Assembly: GCF_002260525.1 (NCBI RefSeq)
Contig: NZ_MRYI01000003.1
Coordinates: forward strand, 186,001-250,000
Length of the DNA stretch: 64,000 bases
Reading direction: 5' to 3'
Origin: Hahella sp. CCB-MM4
Lineage (GTDB): Bacteria > Pseudomonadota > Gammaproteobacteria > Pseudomonadales > Oleiphilaceae
Under the pieces are notes generated by a model. That model was not told the DNA's origin. It saw only the letters and a program-made list of their open reading frames with translations, and did no database searches. Positions 25,522 through 35,197 of the stretch are shown here, in pieces. A program made the translations under genes and the position numbers. Each line of letters starts with the position of its first letter. The stretch's first letter is position 1.

Positions 25522-27504
25522 CTATGATTTACTGGAACTACTGGAAGCTAATGCCTCCAGCTGAGCCGAAATAAAACTCTTGGTACTCTCAAGCTGGGAA
25601 ATAAGGATATCCGCGGCAGTAAACTGGCTTGCCAATCTGTCGACCAAAGCAGAGATTCGATCTTCCAGCTTGGTCCTTTCTTCACCAATACTTTCCAGCT
25701 CTGAATTAAGGCGGCTTTCTGTGGAGGTCAAAATTCCATCCACACCGATAAAGCCGGTTACGGTGTCCACCAACTGCTGTGCAACACCTTCAATATAGGT
25801 CACGCTTCCACGATCACCAGTCGCACTACCACCCACTTTTACAACAATCCCGTAGGCGTCACTTCCTTCATTGGCACTCAGCTTTTGACCAGAGCCGGTC
25901 GCCGCTTCTCCATTGATAGTACCGGCAACATCCACGCCGTCAGTGCCAGTGGCAACATCTATCCCCAGGGTGCTGGAGCTGTTGGTATCATTGGAGGTCA
26001 CTTCAACGGTAGAAGAACTTCCGTAGGAGGTGGAGGTAAAAACCAGCTGATTACTGCCATCCAGAGACACCACGACCGAAACGCCCGCAGCGCTGAGCGC
26101 TGAATCAGCATTCAGCTGGCTTTGTATTTCGTCGACTAACTCGGAATCCGTATATGTGTTCTGCGTTAATGTGATGGTTCCTGACTGAACTCCGTCAACC
26201 TTGATAGCGAACTCATCATTGTCCGCATCTACCACGGTACTGCCGGATAACGCCAAAGACCCCGTCAGCTCACCCTGAGTTGCAGCCTGAGTGATATTGA
26301 TATCATAGGTGCCAACTTTTGTGTTGATACTGGAGGTCAGGAACTCCACCTGAGAATCTGAAGTGCGCCCCTGATTGGCAAAGAGAGCAGCGACGTCATC
26401 AGGGTAATCCGCCATCTTCTTCGAAAAGATTGAGGAATCAAAACTGAGCTGCCCAGAATCTTTATCCGTGCTGATCCCTATTTCGGCCAGACTGCGAACA
26501 CCGCCGCTTTCCAAACCGGGAACAACAGAGTAAATAATGTTCCGCAGCAAGGAAGAAACGTTCCTTACCGAGGCCTCTCCCAGCAGTGTTCCGGCAACAC
26601 CGGAATCCACATCATAATCGGTTGTTTCGCTGATGATTTCTTGCAGCGCATTATAGTCATCCACCAATCCCTGAATCTTCTCGGCAATAGCTGAAGAATC
26701 CTGCTGCACTTTCACTGTCGCCAGGCTTCCACTGGTTTCAGCAGTAAAATCGAAAGTAATGCCGCTCAGAACATCGTCAACCGTATTGCTTGAGCGGGTA
26801 ATCGAGATACCATTCAGGGTAAACGTCAGATCCTCAGCGGCAATGTCTTCGCTCAGGTTTTGCGTAGTACCGTTGAATACCAGCTGGGACAGACCTGAAG
26901 TATCTGTATCATTACCATCGTCGTCAGTAACATTAATTTCGATGCTGTTGTCAGTGCCGGTTTCGTCGGCGCTGATACTCAGCTGATACCCACTTCCCGT
27001 ATAGATAACAGTGGCAGTCGCCCCCAGGCCACTTTGGCTGTTGATCTCGTCGGCAATGCCCTGAAGCGTGCTGTTACTGCTATCAATGGTGATATTTTTG
27101 GTGACGCCGGCAACAGAAATGGACAAAGTTCCAGTCCCTACCGAGGTCGTATCATCATCAGTAAAAGTTGTTGAGTTTAAGGTTTGTGCTGTCGCCAGAT
27201 TGGTAACATCAATCTGGTAAGTCCCCAGCTTGGCACCACTGTCTGCGGTTGCAGTAATGGCGCTGGAAGACGAAGTCGCCGATGTGGCGGAAAGAAAGCT
27301 TGCACTGGAGAGAAAACGGGCGGAAAGCCGCAGATCTGTTACCGCATTTTTCAATCTGGAAATATCGGACAGCTTGGCTTCAACAGTCTCCTGCTTGGCA
27401 TCGAGTCGCTTTTCCGTGGGCTCACGCTCGGCCGACGCCAGTTGATCAATAAGATCACTGGTCAATACCCCTGAACCTACTCCTATAGATGAAACTGATG
27501 CCAT
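25522..27504 (-). CDS. fliD: FliD, flagellar filament cap protein, long form
   Basis: The 660-residue protein has the FliD N-terminal signature (SSIGVGSGVLTSDLIDQLA and the coiled-coil EKRLDAKQETVEAKLS). Flagellin_IN-type repeats are at about 100-150 and 390-470 (DDTTSVGTGTLSISVAG, VDGVQSGTITLTQNTYTD). The C-terminal coiled coil runs over about 590-640 (LNSELESIGEERTKLEDR). FliD proteins are commonly 440-480 residues, so the extra length lies in the variable exposed region. It caps the filament and folds flagellin subunits. A sigma-28 promoter lies about 100 bp upstream. Confidence 0.95.
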   Translation of the reverse strand: MASVSSIGVGSGVLTSDLIDQLASAEREPTEKRLDAKQETVEAKLSDISRLKNAVTDLRLSARFLSSASFLSATSATSSSSAITATADSGAKLGTYQIDVTNLATAQTLNSTTFTDDDTTSVGTGTLSISVAGVTKNITIDSSNSTLQGIADEINSQSGLGATATVIYTGSGYQLSISADETGTDNSIEINVTDDDGNDTDTSGLSQLVFNGTTQNLSEDIAAEDLTFTLNGISITRSSNTVDDVLSGITFDFTAETSGSLATVKVQQDSSAIAEKIQGLVDDYNALQEIISETTDYDVDSGVAGTLLGEASVRNVSSLLRNIIYSVVPGLESGGVRSLAEIGISTDKDSGQLSFDSSIFSKKMADYPDDVAALFANQGRTSDSQVEFLTSSINTKVGTYDINITQAATQGELTGSLALSGSTVVDADNDEFAIKVDGVQSGTITLTQNTYTDSELVDEIQSQLNADSALSAAGVSVVVSLDGSNQLVFTSTSYGSSSTVEVTSNDTNSSSTLGIDVATGTDGVDVAGTINGEAATGSGQKLSANEGSDAYGIVVKVGGSATGDRGSVTYIEGVAQQLVDTVTGFIGVDGILTSTESRLNSELESIGEERTKLEDRISALVDRLASQFTAADILISQLESTKSFISAQLEALASSSSSKS

Positions 27505-27603
27505 ATTGATTCGCCTCGCAGCGCGTGCAGTGTTTATTTCCGACTATTTTGATCGTCTCTTCAGAAACAAACGCCAACTTCATTGTACGATCACATAACC
27601 TTT

Positions 27604-27630
27604 ATATCGGCAAAAAGGGGCAAAACTTTG
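27604..27630 (-). promoter_or_regulatory. Sigma-28 promoter for fliD-fliS, embedded in the flaG terminator
   Basis: On the minus strand, CAAA (27630-27627), 15 bases, then GCCGATAT (27611-27604) matches TAAA-N15-GCCGATAA with one change in each element. The spacer is largely the hairpin that terminates flaG. Confidence 0.65.
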
Positions 27631-27641
27631 CCCCTTTTTTT
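27612..27641. terminator. Terminator of flaG
   Basis: The arms AGGGGCAAA and TTTGCCCCT have a two-base loop, with A-runs on the left and T-runs on the right, so it can act in either direction. It lies 50 bp after the flaG stop. Confidence 0.85.
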
Positions 27642-27690
27642 GTTACAGATCGTAAATTCTTGCCGAACCTTCGATTCCTGACACCAAGGC

Positions 27691-28155
27691 TTACGCCTTG
27701 GCATCAAAGAGACTTATTGGTTCGTCGTACTGCAAGTTTCGAGCCAGCTTGAGTGCCACATCATCCGGTATCTGCCTGACAACTTCCTGGGTCTGTCGAT
27801 CCAAAACCCTGACAACAGTTCTACCGGTATCATCATCCAGTTCAAATTGAAGGTCCCTTTGCACTGATTGAATGTAGTCATTCAACCGGGACACAGCTTC
27901 CTTCAACTGCTCTCGATTTCCCTGCGTCTGTCCCTTCTGTGGCTCCTGCCTGGAGACCGCATCAGACTTAGACACAGAAGAGGCGCTCGAACTAGCCTGT
28001 TTGGGTGACACTGCGGCGGGAGAAGCCGCACCACCTCCAGACTTTGCGCCAGGCTCGGTCAGAGGTGATGACGCCCCGGCCCGAACAGCAACAGGAGCAG
28101 CAGCCTTGGCTGATCCTCCAGCAGTGTTCAGGTCATTTACTTTCAGGTCATTCAT
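27691..28155 (-). CDS. flaG: FlaG family protein
   Basis: The 154-residue protein has a low-complexity Ala/Ser/Gly N-terminal half (1-85) and a conserved C-terminal FlaG domain: LKEAVSRLNDYIQSVQRDLQ, then RTVVRVLDRQTQEVVRQIP and the final DVALKLARN segment. FlaG influences filament length in related bacteria. It sits between flagellin and fliD, the usual place. Confidence 0.9.
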   Translation of the reverse strand: MNDLKVNDLNTAGGSAKAAAPVAVRAGASSPLTEPGAKSGGGAASPAAVSPKQASSSASSVSKSDAVSRQEPQKGQTQGNREQLKEAVSRLNDYIQSVQRDLQFELDDDTGRTVVRVLDRQTQEVVRQIPDDVALKLARNLQYDEPISLFDAKA

Positions 28156-28184
28156 CTTTCACCTCTCCGCTAGATCCAACGTTT

Positions 28185-28213
28185 GCCGGCCAGAGTCAGT
28201 TCCCCTGGCCGGC
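28185..28213. terminator. Hairpin after flagellin 1
   Basis: The arms GCCGGCCAG and CTGGCCGGC with an 11-base loop lie between the flagellin stop and the flaG start. There is no long U-run, so it may attenuate rather than stop transcription. Confidence 0.6.
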
Positions 28214-28235
28214 TACATCACGCCGGGTCACTCCA

Positions 28236-30314
28236 TTACTGAAGGAGTGACAACACCTGTTGCGGTCTCGCGTTGGCCTGAGCCAAAATCGAGATACCAG
28301 CCTGTTGCAGTACTTGAGCTCGTGACAGAGAAGCGGTCTCTGACGCAAAGTCTGCGTCAAGGATCCGGGACTTCGCAGAGCTCAGGTTCTCATTGGTTGC
28401 TTCCAGGTTAGAGATAGTGTTCTCAAACCGGTTCTGGATGGCACCCAGTTCCGCCTGCTTGGAAGTGATGGTCTGCAATGCGTTGTCGACAGCCAACACA
28501 GCAGCTTCAGCACCTGCAGCAGTCGTAATATCGAGATCTCCCAGTGCCGTTCCGGTTTCACCGTTACCGAACGATCCGATACGGAAGCCCGCTACGTCTA
28601 CATTACCAGTATTCGAGCCGACTTCGATACTACCACCGGACAACAGAGTGATACTGGAAGCATAGGTAGTGGATAGAATACCAGTGAATGATGAGCCGCC
28701 TGAGAGGTCAATGTTGCGACCATCAGCTGCAACCAAGGTAAAGGAATCGGAATCAAGAGCGACCGCTGTTACCCCGGTTTGACCACTAGCACTGTTAACC
28801 GCATCGATCGTTGACTGCAACTGATCAGCAACAGTATCCGTGGACGAGCTCAGTGATACGTTAACAGTCACACCATTGATCGAGAGGGAATAACTGGATC
28901 CTACAGACAGATCACCTGAATTAATGCGGTTCTCATTCACGACTGCAGTAACGTCAGTTTGATCGGACACCCTGTTGATGGCTGCCGCCTTGGCAATAGC
29001 ACTGGAATCTTCATTAGTGCTGGAATAGGTATCGTCCTTAGTCAGGCTGGGCCCGATAGCCACACCATTTATCACCAGGTCACCGGTGGTCAATGCAGTA
29101 CCTGCGGTCACGTTATCGCCCACTGAACCAGATTGAGTACCACTGAAAGTACCCACTTCGAATCCAGCATTGTCGATATTACCAGTGTCAGAGGTTACGG
29201 CAATGTCACTACCATCTTCACTGATCAGAGTATACGTACCGACATAGGTATTCTGCAGACTGGCCGAGGACAAACTGGATCCAGTTGCGGCCAGACCGAA
29301 TGATGCGGCGGAATCTGCGGCGGTACCACCCAAAGTGATATTACGGCCATCCGCAGACGTCAGCTTGATACCACCTTCGACCGTACCATCAGTGGAGGCA
29401 ACAACACCTGTCAAACCGCTCTTGGCATTAATAGCATCAACGTTAGCCTGGAGATTCTGCTCAACTGAAAACTGAGTAGACTTACTCAAATCAATTTGAA
29501 CGTCGTTTATTGAAATAGTTACAGCTTCTGTGACGGCATCAGCAGTAGTAACACCTGCAAGAACATTCGCGTCTACAACAGCCACTACACCAGTCTGATC
29601 AGACACTTCATTAATGGCTGCAGCCTTGGCGATTGAGCTTGAAGACTCAAATGCAACAGAAGAATTGTCATCAGAACCTACCGAACCACCAATGGATACT
29701 CCGTTAATGACGATATCCCCGGCTACCAGAGCGTCGCCACTAGTTGCGGATCCGGTCAAGGCTGCAGTATCCACTGTAGAAGAGATACCTGCCTGGGTAG
29801 CAGATCCCAAAGTGTCCGCATCCAGTCTACTGATGGATACGGTGACGTTTTCCCCAGCGTTAGCACCGGTTTGGAAAACCGCATTCTGGAAAGAGCCATC
29901 CAACAGTTTCTTACCGTTAAAGTTGGAGTTCTCTGCAACGTTCTGAATCTCTTCAACCAGCTGGTCAACTTCCTGCTGCAATGCATCGCGGTCAACGTCG
30001 GTGTTGGTATCGTTGGCGGACTGCAAAGCCAGCTCACGAATACGCTGTAAGCTGGTAGTAATGGAATTCAATGAACCTTCAGCTGTCTGTGACAGTGAGA
30101 TCGCGTCACCTGAGTTCCGAATGGCTACTGAGGTACCACGAATCTGGGCATCGAAACGGGTTGAAATCGCAAGACCCGCCGCGTCGTCTTTTGCACTGTT
30201 GATACGCAGACCAGAAGACAGCCTTTGCAGCGCAGTATCCTGGGCACTTTGAGACTTGTTCAGGTTTCGCTGCGCATTCAGTGAAGCTATGTTGGTGTTG
30301 ATTATTTGAGGCAT
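28236..30314 (-). CDS. fliC: Flagellin 1, large form
   Basis: The 692-residue protein has the canonical flagellin ends: MPQIINTNIASLNAQRNLN with RLSSGLRINSAKDDAAGLAI at the start, and LSRAQVLQQAGISILAQANA to QVLSLLQ at the end. The exposed middle (about 180-590) contains two related modules, each opening with a GD(I/L)VINGV segment followed by SSAIAKAAAINxVSDQT, about 200 residues apart. A sigma-28 promoter is about 105 bp upstream. It is paralogous to flagellin 2 at 33035-35110. Confidence 0.96.
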   Translation of the reverse strand: MPQIINTNIASLNAQRNLNKSQSAQDTALQRLSSGLRINSAKDDAAGLAISTRFDAQIRGTSVAIRNSGDAISLSQTAEGSLNSITTSLQRIRELALQSANDTNTDVDRDALQQEVDQLVEEIQNVAENSNFNGKKLLDGSFQNAVFQTGANAGENVTVSISRLDADTLGSATQAGISSTVDTAALTGSATSGDALVAGDIVINGVSIGGSVGSDDNSSVAFESSSSIAKAAAINEVSDQTGVVAVVDANVLAGVTTADAVTEAVTISINDVQIDLSKSTQFSVEQNLQANVDAINAKSGLTGVVASTDGTVEGGIKLTSADGRNITLGGTAADSAASFGLAATGSSLSSASLQNTYVGTYTLISEDGSDIAVTSDTGNIDNAGFEVGTFSGTQSGSVGDNVTAGTALTTGDLVINGVAIGPSLTKDDTYSSTNEDSSAIAKAAAINRVSDQTDVTAVVNENRINSGDLSVGSSYSLSINGVTVNVSLSSSTDTVADQLQSTIDAVNSASGQTGVTAVALDSDSFTLVAADGRNIDLSGGSSFTGILSTTYASSITLLSGGSIEVGSNTGNVDVAGFRIGSFGNGETGTALGDLDITTAAGAEAAVLAVDNALQTITSKQAELGAIQNRFENTISNLEATNENLSSAKSRILDADFASETASLSRAQVLQQAGISILAQANARPQQVLSLLQ

Positions 30315-30413
30315 ATTGCTTCTCCTGCTATGTCATTTGACGTCGAGCACGAGCTAACGAGTCTCACTTGACCAGCAGTCTGCGGACGAACGTCGTTAAC
30401 TTCGTTACTATCC

Positions 30414-30440
30414 TTAGCGGCTGCCTCAAATAAATCTTTA
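30414..30440 (-). promoter_or_regulatory. Sigma-28 promoter for flagellin 1
   Basis: On the minus strand, TAAA (30440-30437), exactly 15 bases, then GCCGCTAA (30421-30414) differs from the FliA consensus at one position. Confidence 0.8.
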
Positions 30441-30484
30441 TATGAACTGTGCAAATATATGTAACAGTTTGTAATTGAGCAAAA

Positions 30485-32554
30485 TTAACCCTGTTCCCCT
30501 TTTTTCTCAACAAAATAAGGGTTTACGCCATCTTCCGCATCGCGGGATCCCTGTTTAATCCAGGGGTCTGCATCAATATCGAATTTTTTATATGCCACTT
30601 TTCTAAAATGTGCGGGCATTCCGGCAAAGCATTTCAATAGCCCTTTTTTCCAGTCGGAATAGAATTGCGCCCTCTCATCCGGGTCCTGCAAAGCAAAATA
30701 ATGCGTGTATCCGGCATACAGGAAATGCCTGACCGCCCCACGGGTAAAATAGTAGAAATCCGGTGTGCGCTTCTGCAGCACACTTTCCAGGTAACCTGTG
30801 ATCTTGAAACAGAGCAGGCTCATGTCTTCCAACCCGTGAACCGGATTATCCAGAAGCAATTTCAGGTCATGGTGGAGCTCTTCCAGGCTTTTCTCCAGAT
30901 ATCTCAATTTGCCATGAATAATATTGAGATTGACCGGTTTTGCCTTTGCGGAGAACAGGTAATTCATATAGTCAGCTTTAGTGCCGGCTCCCTGTGATAC
31001 CTGTTCCCGAAACTCATCATTGTTAATCCATTTTGAGCCTTCAATCACCGCTGTATCAGAACAGCTGTATATCTCCATTTCATGCGGAGGATAATTCTTA
31101 AGCAACTGCTCCAACTTACGCTTACTGGTAAAGTAATTCGGAGTTGACCAGGCTTTGCCTCCATCCACGGTATCCACCTGCGTCAGGTGTTCCTGGTGAT
31201 AGTTCTTCTTCATCAGGTTTTCGTAGTACAGAGACCCTTTGGCATGATGGTTTTCCTTATCCTTGAATCCATAGTCCAAACCAAAGAAGAACAGCTTCCT
31301 GAATCCCATGTGCAGGGCTATGGCTACACCGGCATTGGTACAGGTTGGAGTGGCATTCTTGATTACCACCCCGCCGTCGGAAAACAGATTCGCCAACGCG
31401 CTTTCTGATTTGAAATACATCCGTGATTCACCAAAAGCCTGATAAATCAGTGGACTGATCTGGGACGGGCCGATCAGGTGTGTCGATTTGAGAAATTCGG
31501 GATCTCCAATCTGCATCAACGCGATATAAGCGTTAAGATCTGACTCCAGCTCGATATGGATATCCGGCGTCAAGCCAAAAGCATGCAGACTTTTGAGCGC
31601 AGTACCGCAGGAAATAATCAAAGCCCGGTCCTTCATTTCCCTTAACACTTCAATACGATCATTCAATGAAGGGCCCGCACCGACTATACAGACGGGAAAA
31701 TCAACATCACTGGCAAAAGGCCTCGGAAGCTTCTTAATACCCCGGTGAAAGTTATGAAGAGCATTATTCATCTGCCGGATTTCGTCGTCGTAATGCCCCC
31801 AGGACAATAGAAAGACAAACAAATCATGATTGATTCTGTCCGACACCTCATCAAACAGCTTGCGCCCCTGATGGTTGTAGAACAACGTGGTAATTGGGAA
31901 TTGCGGGCAGCACATGATCAATTTGTTCCATGTGGCAGCCCATAAAATCTCCGGATCTTCTTCCGCTCCGATAATAAAGTGAATCATCCCCTTGTGGCGG
32001 GCATTGATCTTTTTACATATGACTTCCCAATCCACGGCGTAGAGACTGGCGGCAAACTTGTCCATATCCGGTTCGACCACAACCGCAATCTGTACATTAT
32101 GCTCAAGGATCATTTCTTCGATTTGATACCCGAGGCCACTCCCCAAAAAAACTACCAGCGGATAAAAATTCTCCAATGGATAGTTTCTGTACTTGGCCCG
32201 ATCCAACGGAGACTTTCGAACAACACTGTCGACGTGCATCTGAGCATACCTGGGATAAGCATAGTCACCGGGCATGGGCGGGTTGATGGATGCGATAGGA
32301 CGCCCTTCAGAATAAGCAGCCTGAAATGTCTTTACCTCGTTGCGGGCATATTCCTTTGCCTGATTGCCGTATTCCAGCCTTCCATCACTCAACAGATCGA
32401 TATTGCCGGATTCCGAATCGATGTTGACCTGCCTTTTCTGCATTTTATATACGGCAAAGTGTTCGTATATTCCAGGGAAGGTCTTCTTGAAAAATGCCAG
32501 GTTTTTTTCCCGACGCTGGAGAAATGGCGCATACAGCTGTTGAGGATTGGTCAT
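30485..32554 (-). CDS. Maf-type motility accessory factor, putative flagellin glycosyltransferase
   Basis: The start is the ATG giving MTNPQQLYAPFLQRREKNLA, with GGAAA upstream (689 residues). Conserved regions are FYPLVVFLGSGLGYQIEEM near 145 and the DUF115/MptE-like core near 280-440, with PVCIVGAGPSLNDRIEVLRE, SCGTALKSLHAFGLTPDIHI and KLFFFGLDYGFKD. Maf proteins of this type transfer nonulosonic acids such as pseudaminic acid to flagellin in Campylobacter, Aeromonas and Magnetospirillum. It lies between two flagellin genes and 5 kb from pse genes. The substrate is inferred from context. Confidence 0.88.
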   Translation of the reverse strand: MTNPQQLYAPFLQRREKNLAFFKKTFPGIYEHFAVYKMQKRQVNIDSESGNIDLLSDGRLEYGNQAKEYARNEVKTFQAAYSEGRPIASINPPMPGDYAYPRYAQMHVDSVVRKSPLDRAKYRNYPLENFYPLVVFLGSGLGYQIEEMILEHNVQIAVVVEPDMDKFAASLYAVDWEVICKKINARHKGMIHFIIGAEEDPEILWAATWNKLIMCCPQFPITTLFYNHQGRKLFDEVSDRINHDLFVFLLSWGHYDDEIRQMNNALHNFHRGIKKLPRPFASDVDFPVCIVGAGPSLNDRIEVLREMKDRALIISCGTALKSLHAFGLTPDIHIELESDLNAYIALMQIGDPEFLKSTHLIGPSQISPLIYQAFGESRMYFKSESALANLFSDGGVVIKNATPTCTNAGVAIALHMGFRKLFFFGLDYGFKDKENHHAKGSLYYENLMKKNYHQEHLTQVDTVDGGKAWSTPNYFTSKRKLEQLLKNYPPHEMEIYSCSDTAVIEGSKWINNDEFREQVSQGAGTKADYMNYLFSAKAKPVNLNIIHGKLRYLEKSLEELHHDLKLLLDNPVHGLEDMSLLCFKITGYLESVLQKRTPDFYYFTRGAVRHFLYAGYTHYFALQDPDERAQFYSDWKKGLLKCFAGMPAHFRKVAYKKFDIDADPWIKQGSRDAEDGVNPYFVEKKGEQG

Positions 32555-33034
32555 AATGATTTCCGGATTTGATATAGCCTTAGCCTTGGAATCGCACTTC
32601 GTTTCAGCATGGCCGGCAGCCATTTTTTTATGTAGATACGAGAACTTGCGGTCTTGGTAAGTCTAATGCATATGAAGACCTCTGCAACTTCTAACCCCAA
32701 ATCCGCAAGCCCATCAAGAGTCCCTCATGATGCGGTGCCGAAGCTGACAATTCAAATAACACCAGCGAATTTTCCTCTTTCCTCACCATGCGGCAAACCT
32801 CTGCCCCCGCTCCCGGTCAAACGCCAAAAAAGCGGCAATACCACGTCTTGCCTCCGTCATTCATAAAACCACCACAACTGCATATCTATCTGTTTTCTTG
32901 AGATTTTATCTATTTGGCATTGACTTTGCTCTGATGTCGGCAGGACTAGATAAATCTGTCATTTAGAAGTCACCGGTTCTTTAGCTTCGGCTAGCGTTGC
33001 GTCCAAGCCGGTCCTGGAACACAAGGGGAAAGAT
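32555..33034. other. Divergent region between maf and flagellin 2
   Basis: The 480 bp hold the sigma-54 promoter for flagellin 2 (32914-32930). A promoter for maf was not identified with confidence. No gene is credible here. Confidence 0.5.
32914..32930 (+). promoter_or_regulatory. Sigma-54 promoter for flagellin 2
   Basis: TTGGCATTGACTTTGCT has GG (32916-32917) and GC (32928-32929) exactly ten bases apart and matches the TTGGCA/TTGCT elements. It lies about 105 bp before the ATG. No FliA-type site is visible for this gene. Confidence 0.65.
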
Positions 33035-35110
33035 ATGCCTCAAGTAATCAATACCAATCTCGCTTCTATAAATGCGCAAAGAAATTTGAACGCAAACCAA
33101 GGAGCATATGAGACTGCATTGCAACGGCTATCGTCCGGTTTACGCATCAATTCCGCTAAAGACGATGCCGCCGGTCTGGCCATCTCAACACGCTTCACCT
33201 CGCAGACTCGCGGTCTGACAGTTGCCATTCGGAATGCCGGAGACGGCGTATCCCTGGCACAAACCGCTGAAGGTGCGCTGGGAGCGATGACGGAAAACCT
33301 GCTGCGGATTCGCGACCTGGCATTGCAGTCAGCCAACGCGACCAACAGCTCAATTGACCGCGAAGCCCTGAACTCAGAGGTGGACCAATTGCTGGCTGAG
33401 ATCAAGCGGGTATCCGATCAGACCAACTTCAACGGCACCAAACTGCTGGACGGCACCTTCACTGATGTCACCTTCCAGATAGGTCCCAACGAAGGGGAAA
33501 GCGTTACCTTCGGCATTGAAGGCGCAACTGTCGATAAACTCGGGGCTGCTGATACCGACGGGATCAGCTCAGACGGTCAATCAGAAGCTGAAGGCACCGC
33601 TGCTGCTCTGCAGGCGGGCGACTTGGTTATCAACGGTTTTGCCGTCGGAGCTTCCAGTGGCGTTGACGATGCATTCTCCAGTGGTGATCAGGACCAAAGC
33701 GCCATTGCCAAGGCAGCAGCCATTAACGATGTGTCTGATCAAACCGGCGTTACCGCTGTCGTTAACGGCACCTTTGTCGGCGGTTCAACCAGCTTCACAA
33801 CGACAACCCAGTCAGCCAGCATCACGTTGAATGGAGTATCCATTAACCTCTCCATATCTTCACTGCTGTCAGACCAGGTTAACCTTGAAAACGTGGTCAC
33901 GGCCATCAACGAGGTCTCCGGCCAAACAGGTATTACCGCCGATTTCAGCGGTAACCCTGATACCGGCGTCAGCCTGGCTGCAGCGGATGGTCGCAACATC
34001 ATCATCCAAAGTACTTCATTGAATACCACGGTATTCGGTTTGCCGGGCTCCGACACTACTGCAGCGGCAGCCTCCTTTACCTATGTGGGGACTTATACCC
34101 TGATCTCCAGTGACGGTACTGATATCGAACTTGATACCAATACCGGCGACATTGGCAATGCAGGCCTGTCAGTAGGCACCTATAGCGGTAATAACAGCGG
34201 CGCAATAGGCGATGAAGTTCCAGCAACCGACATGGTCGCAGGTGATCTGGTTATTAACGGCGTACCTGTGGGACCATCGCTGGACAATTACGATACGTCT
34301 TCCTTTGCGAACCGGTCTGAATCCGCTATCGCCAAGGCGGCGGCGATTAACCTCGTGAGTGAGCAAACCGGCGTTACCGCGACGGCAAACTCTACCCTGG
34401 TCACTGCCGGCACCATTACTACCGGTAGTACCAACTCGGGCAGCATCACTATTAACGGGGTGCAGATCAATATTTCCTACGGGTCGAATGACTCTGTAGC
34501 AGACAAGCAGCGTACGATTGTTACAGCCATCAACAACAAATCCGGACAGTCCGGTGTCACCGCGGAAGCGTTTGGTAACACCTTCAGACTGATCGCTGAC
34601 GATGGTCGAAATATCAGCATCAGCAATATTTCAACTTTCGGCGCAAACCAGATCGGGCTGGCGACGACTCAGACTCTGGCCCAGGCCTCCATCGCGCTGA
34701 TTTCAGCCGGTGAAATAGAGCTGTCCACCTTGACGGGTAACATCAGTAATTCAGGCTTCGGTATCGGGACCTTCGGCTCCAACGAAACCGGACAGTTGAT
34801 TCAGGATATTGATATCTCCACCGTAGACGGGGCCATCCTGGCGCTAAGTGCAGTTGATAATGCGTTGAATACCATTAACTTCCAGCGAGCCAATCTGGGT
34901 GCTATCCAAAACCGGTTTGAATCGACGATCAGTAACCAGCAGATTGCCATTGAAAACCTGAGTGCAGCCAACAGCCGAATTAGGGATGCCGACTTTGCCG
35001 AAGAAACAGCCAACCTGTCCAAAGCACAGGTACTGCAATCTGCCGGCTTGTCGATCCTCTCGCAGGCAAATGCACAGCCACAACAGGTTCTGCAGTTACT
35101 GCAAGGGTAA
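33035..35110 (+). CDS. Flagellin 2, large form
   Basis: The 691-residue protein starts MPQVINTNLASINAQRNLNA and ends NLSKAQVLQSAGLSILSQAN to QVLQLLQG, with RLSSGLRINSAKDDAAGLAI between. Its middle repeats the flagellin 1 design, with GDLVING segments near residues 195 and 403, each followed by SAIAKAAAIN. The ends are close to those of flagellin 1 and the middle has drifted. An AAGGGGAAAG Shine-Dalgarno precedes the ATG. It is divergent from maf and is read before a methyltransferase gene. Confidence 0.95.
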   Translation: MPQVINTNLASINAQRNLNANQGAYETALQRLSSGLRINSAKDDAAGLAISTRFTSQTRGLTVAIRNAGDGVSLAQTAEGALGAMTENLLRIRDLALQSANATNSSIDREALNSEVDQLLAEIKRVSDQTNFNGTKLLDGTFTDVTFQIGPNEGESVTFGIEGATVDKLGAADTDGISSDGQSEAEGTAAALQAGDLVINGFAVGASSGVDDAFSSGDQDQSAIAKAAAINDVSDQTGVTAVVNGTFVGGSTSFTTTTQSASITLNGVSINLSISSLLSDQVNLENVVTAINEVSGQTGITADFSGNPDTGVSLAAADGRNIIIQSTSLNTTVFGLPGSDTTAAAASFTYVGTYTLISSDGTDIELDTNTGDIGNAGLSVGTYSGNNSGAIGDEVPATDMVAGDLVINGVPVGPSLDNYDTSSFANRSESAIAKAAAINLVSEQTGVTATANSTLVTAGTITTGSTNSGSITINGVQINISYGSNDSVADKQRTIVTAINNKSGQSGVTAEAFGNTFRLIADDGRNISISNISTFGANQIGLATTQTLAQASIALISAGEIELSTLTGNISNSGFGIGTFGSNETGQLIQDIDISTVDGAILALSAVDNALNTINFQRANLGAIQNRFESTISNQQIAIENLSAANSRIRDADFAEETANLSKAQVLQSAGLSILSQANAQPQQVLQLLQG

Positions 35111-35197
35111 TTGAATCCAGGGGAGTTCAGTAGGACTCCCCCCTACCCGCAACCAACTCATAAACAGCAGCAGATTGTCAGCCCAGGAGTTGCCAGC

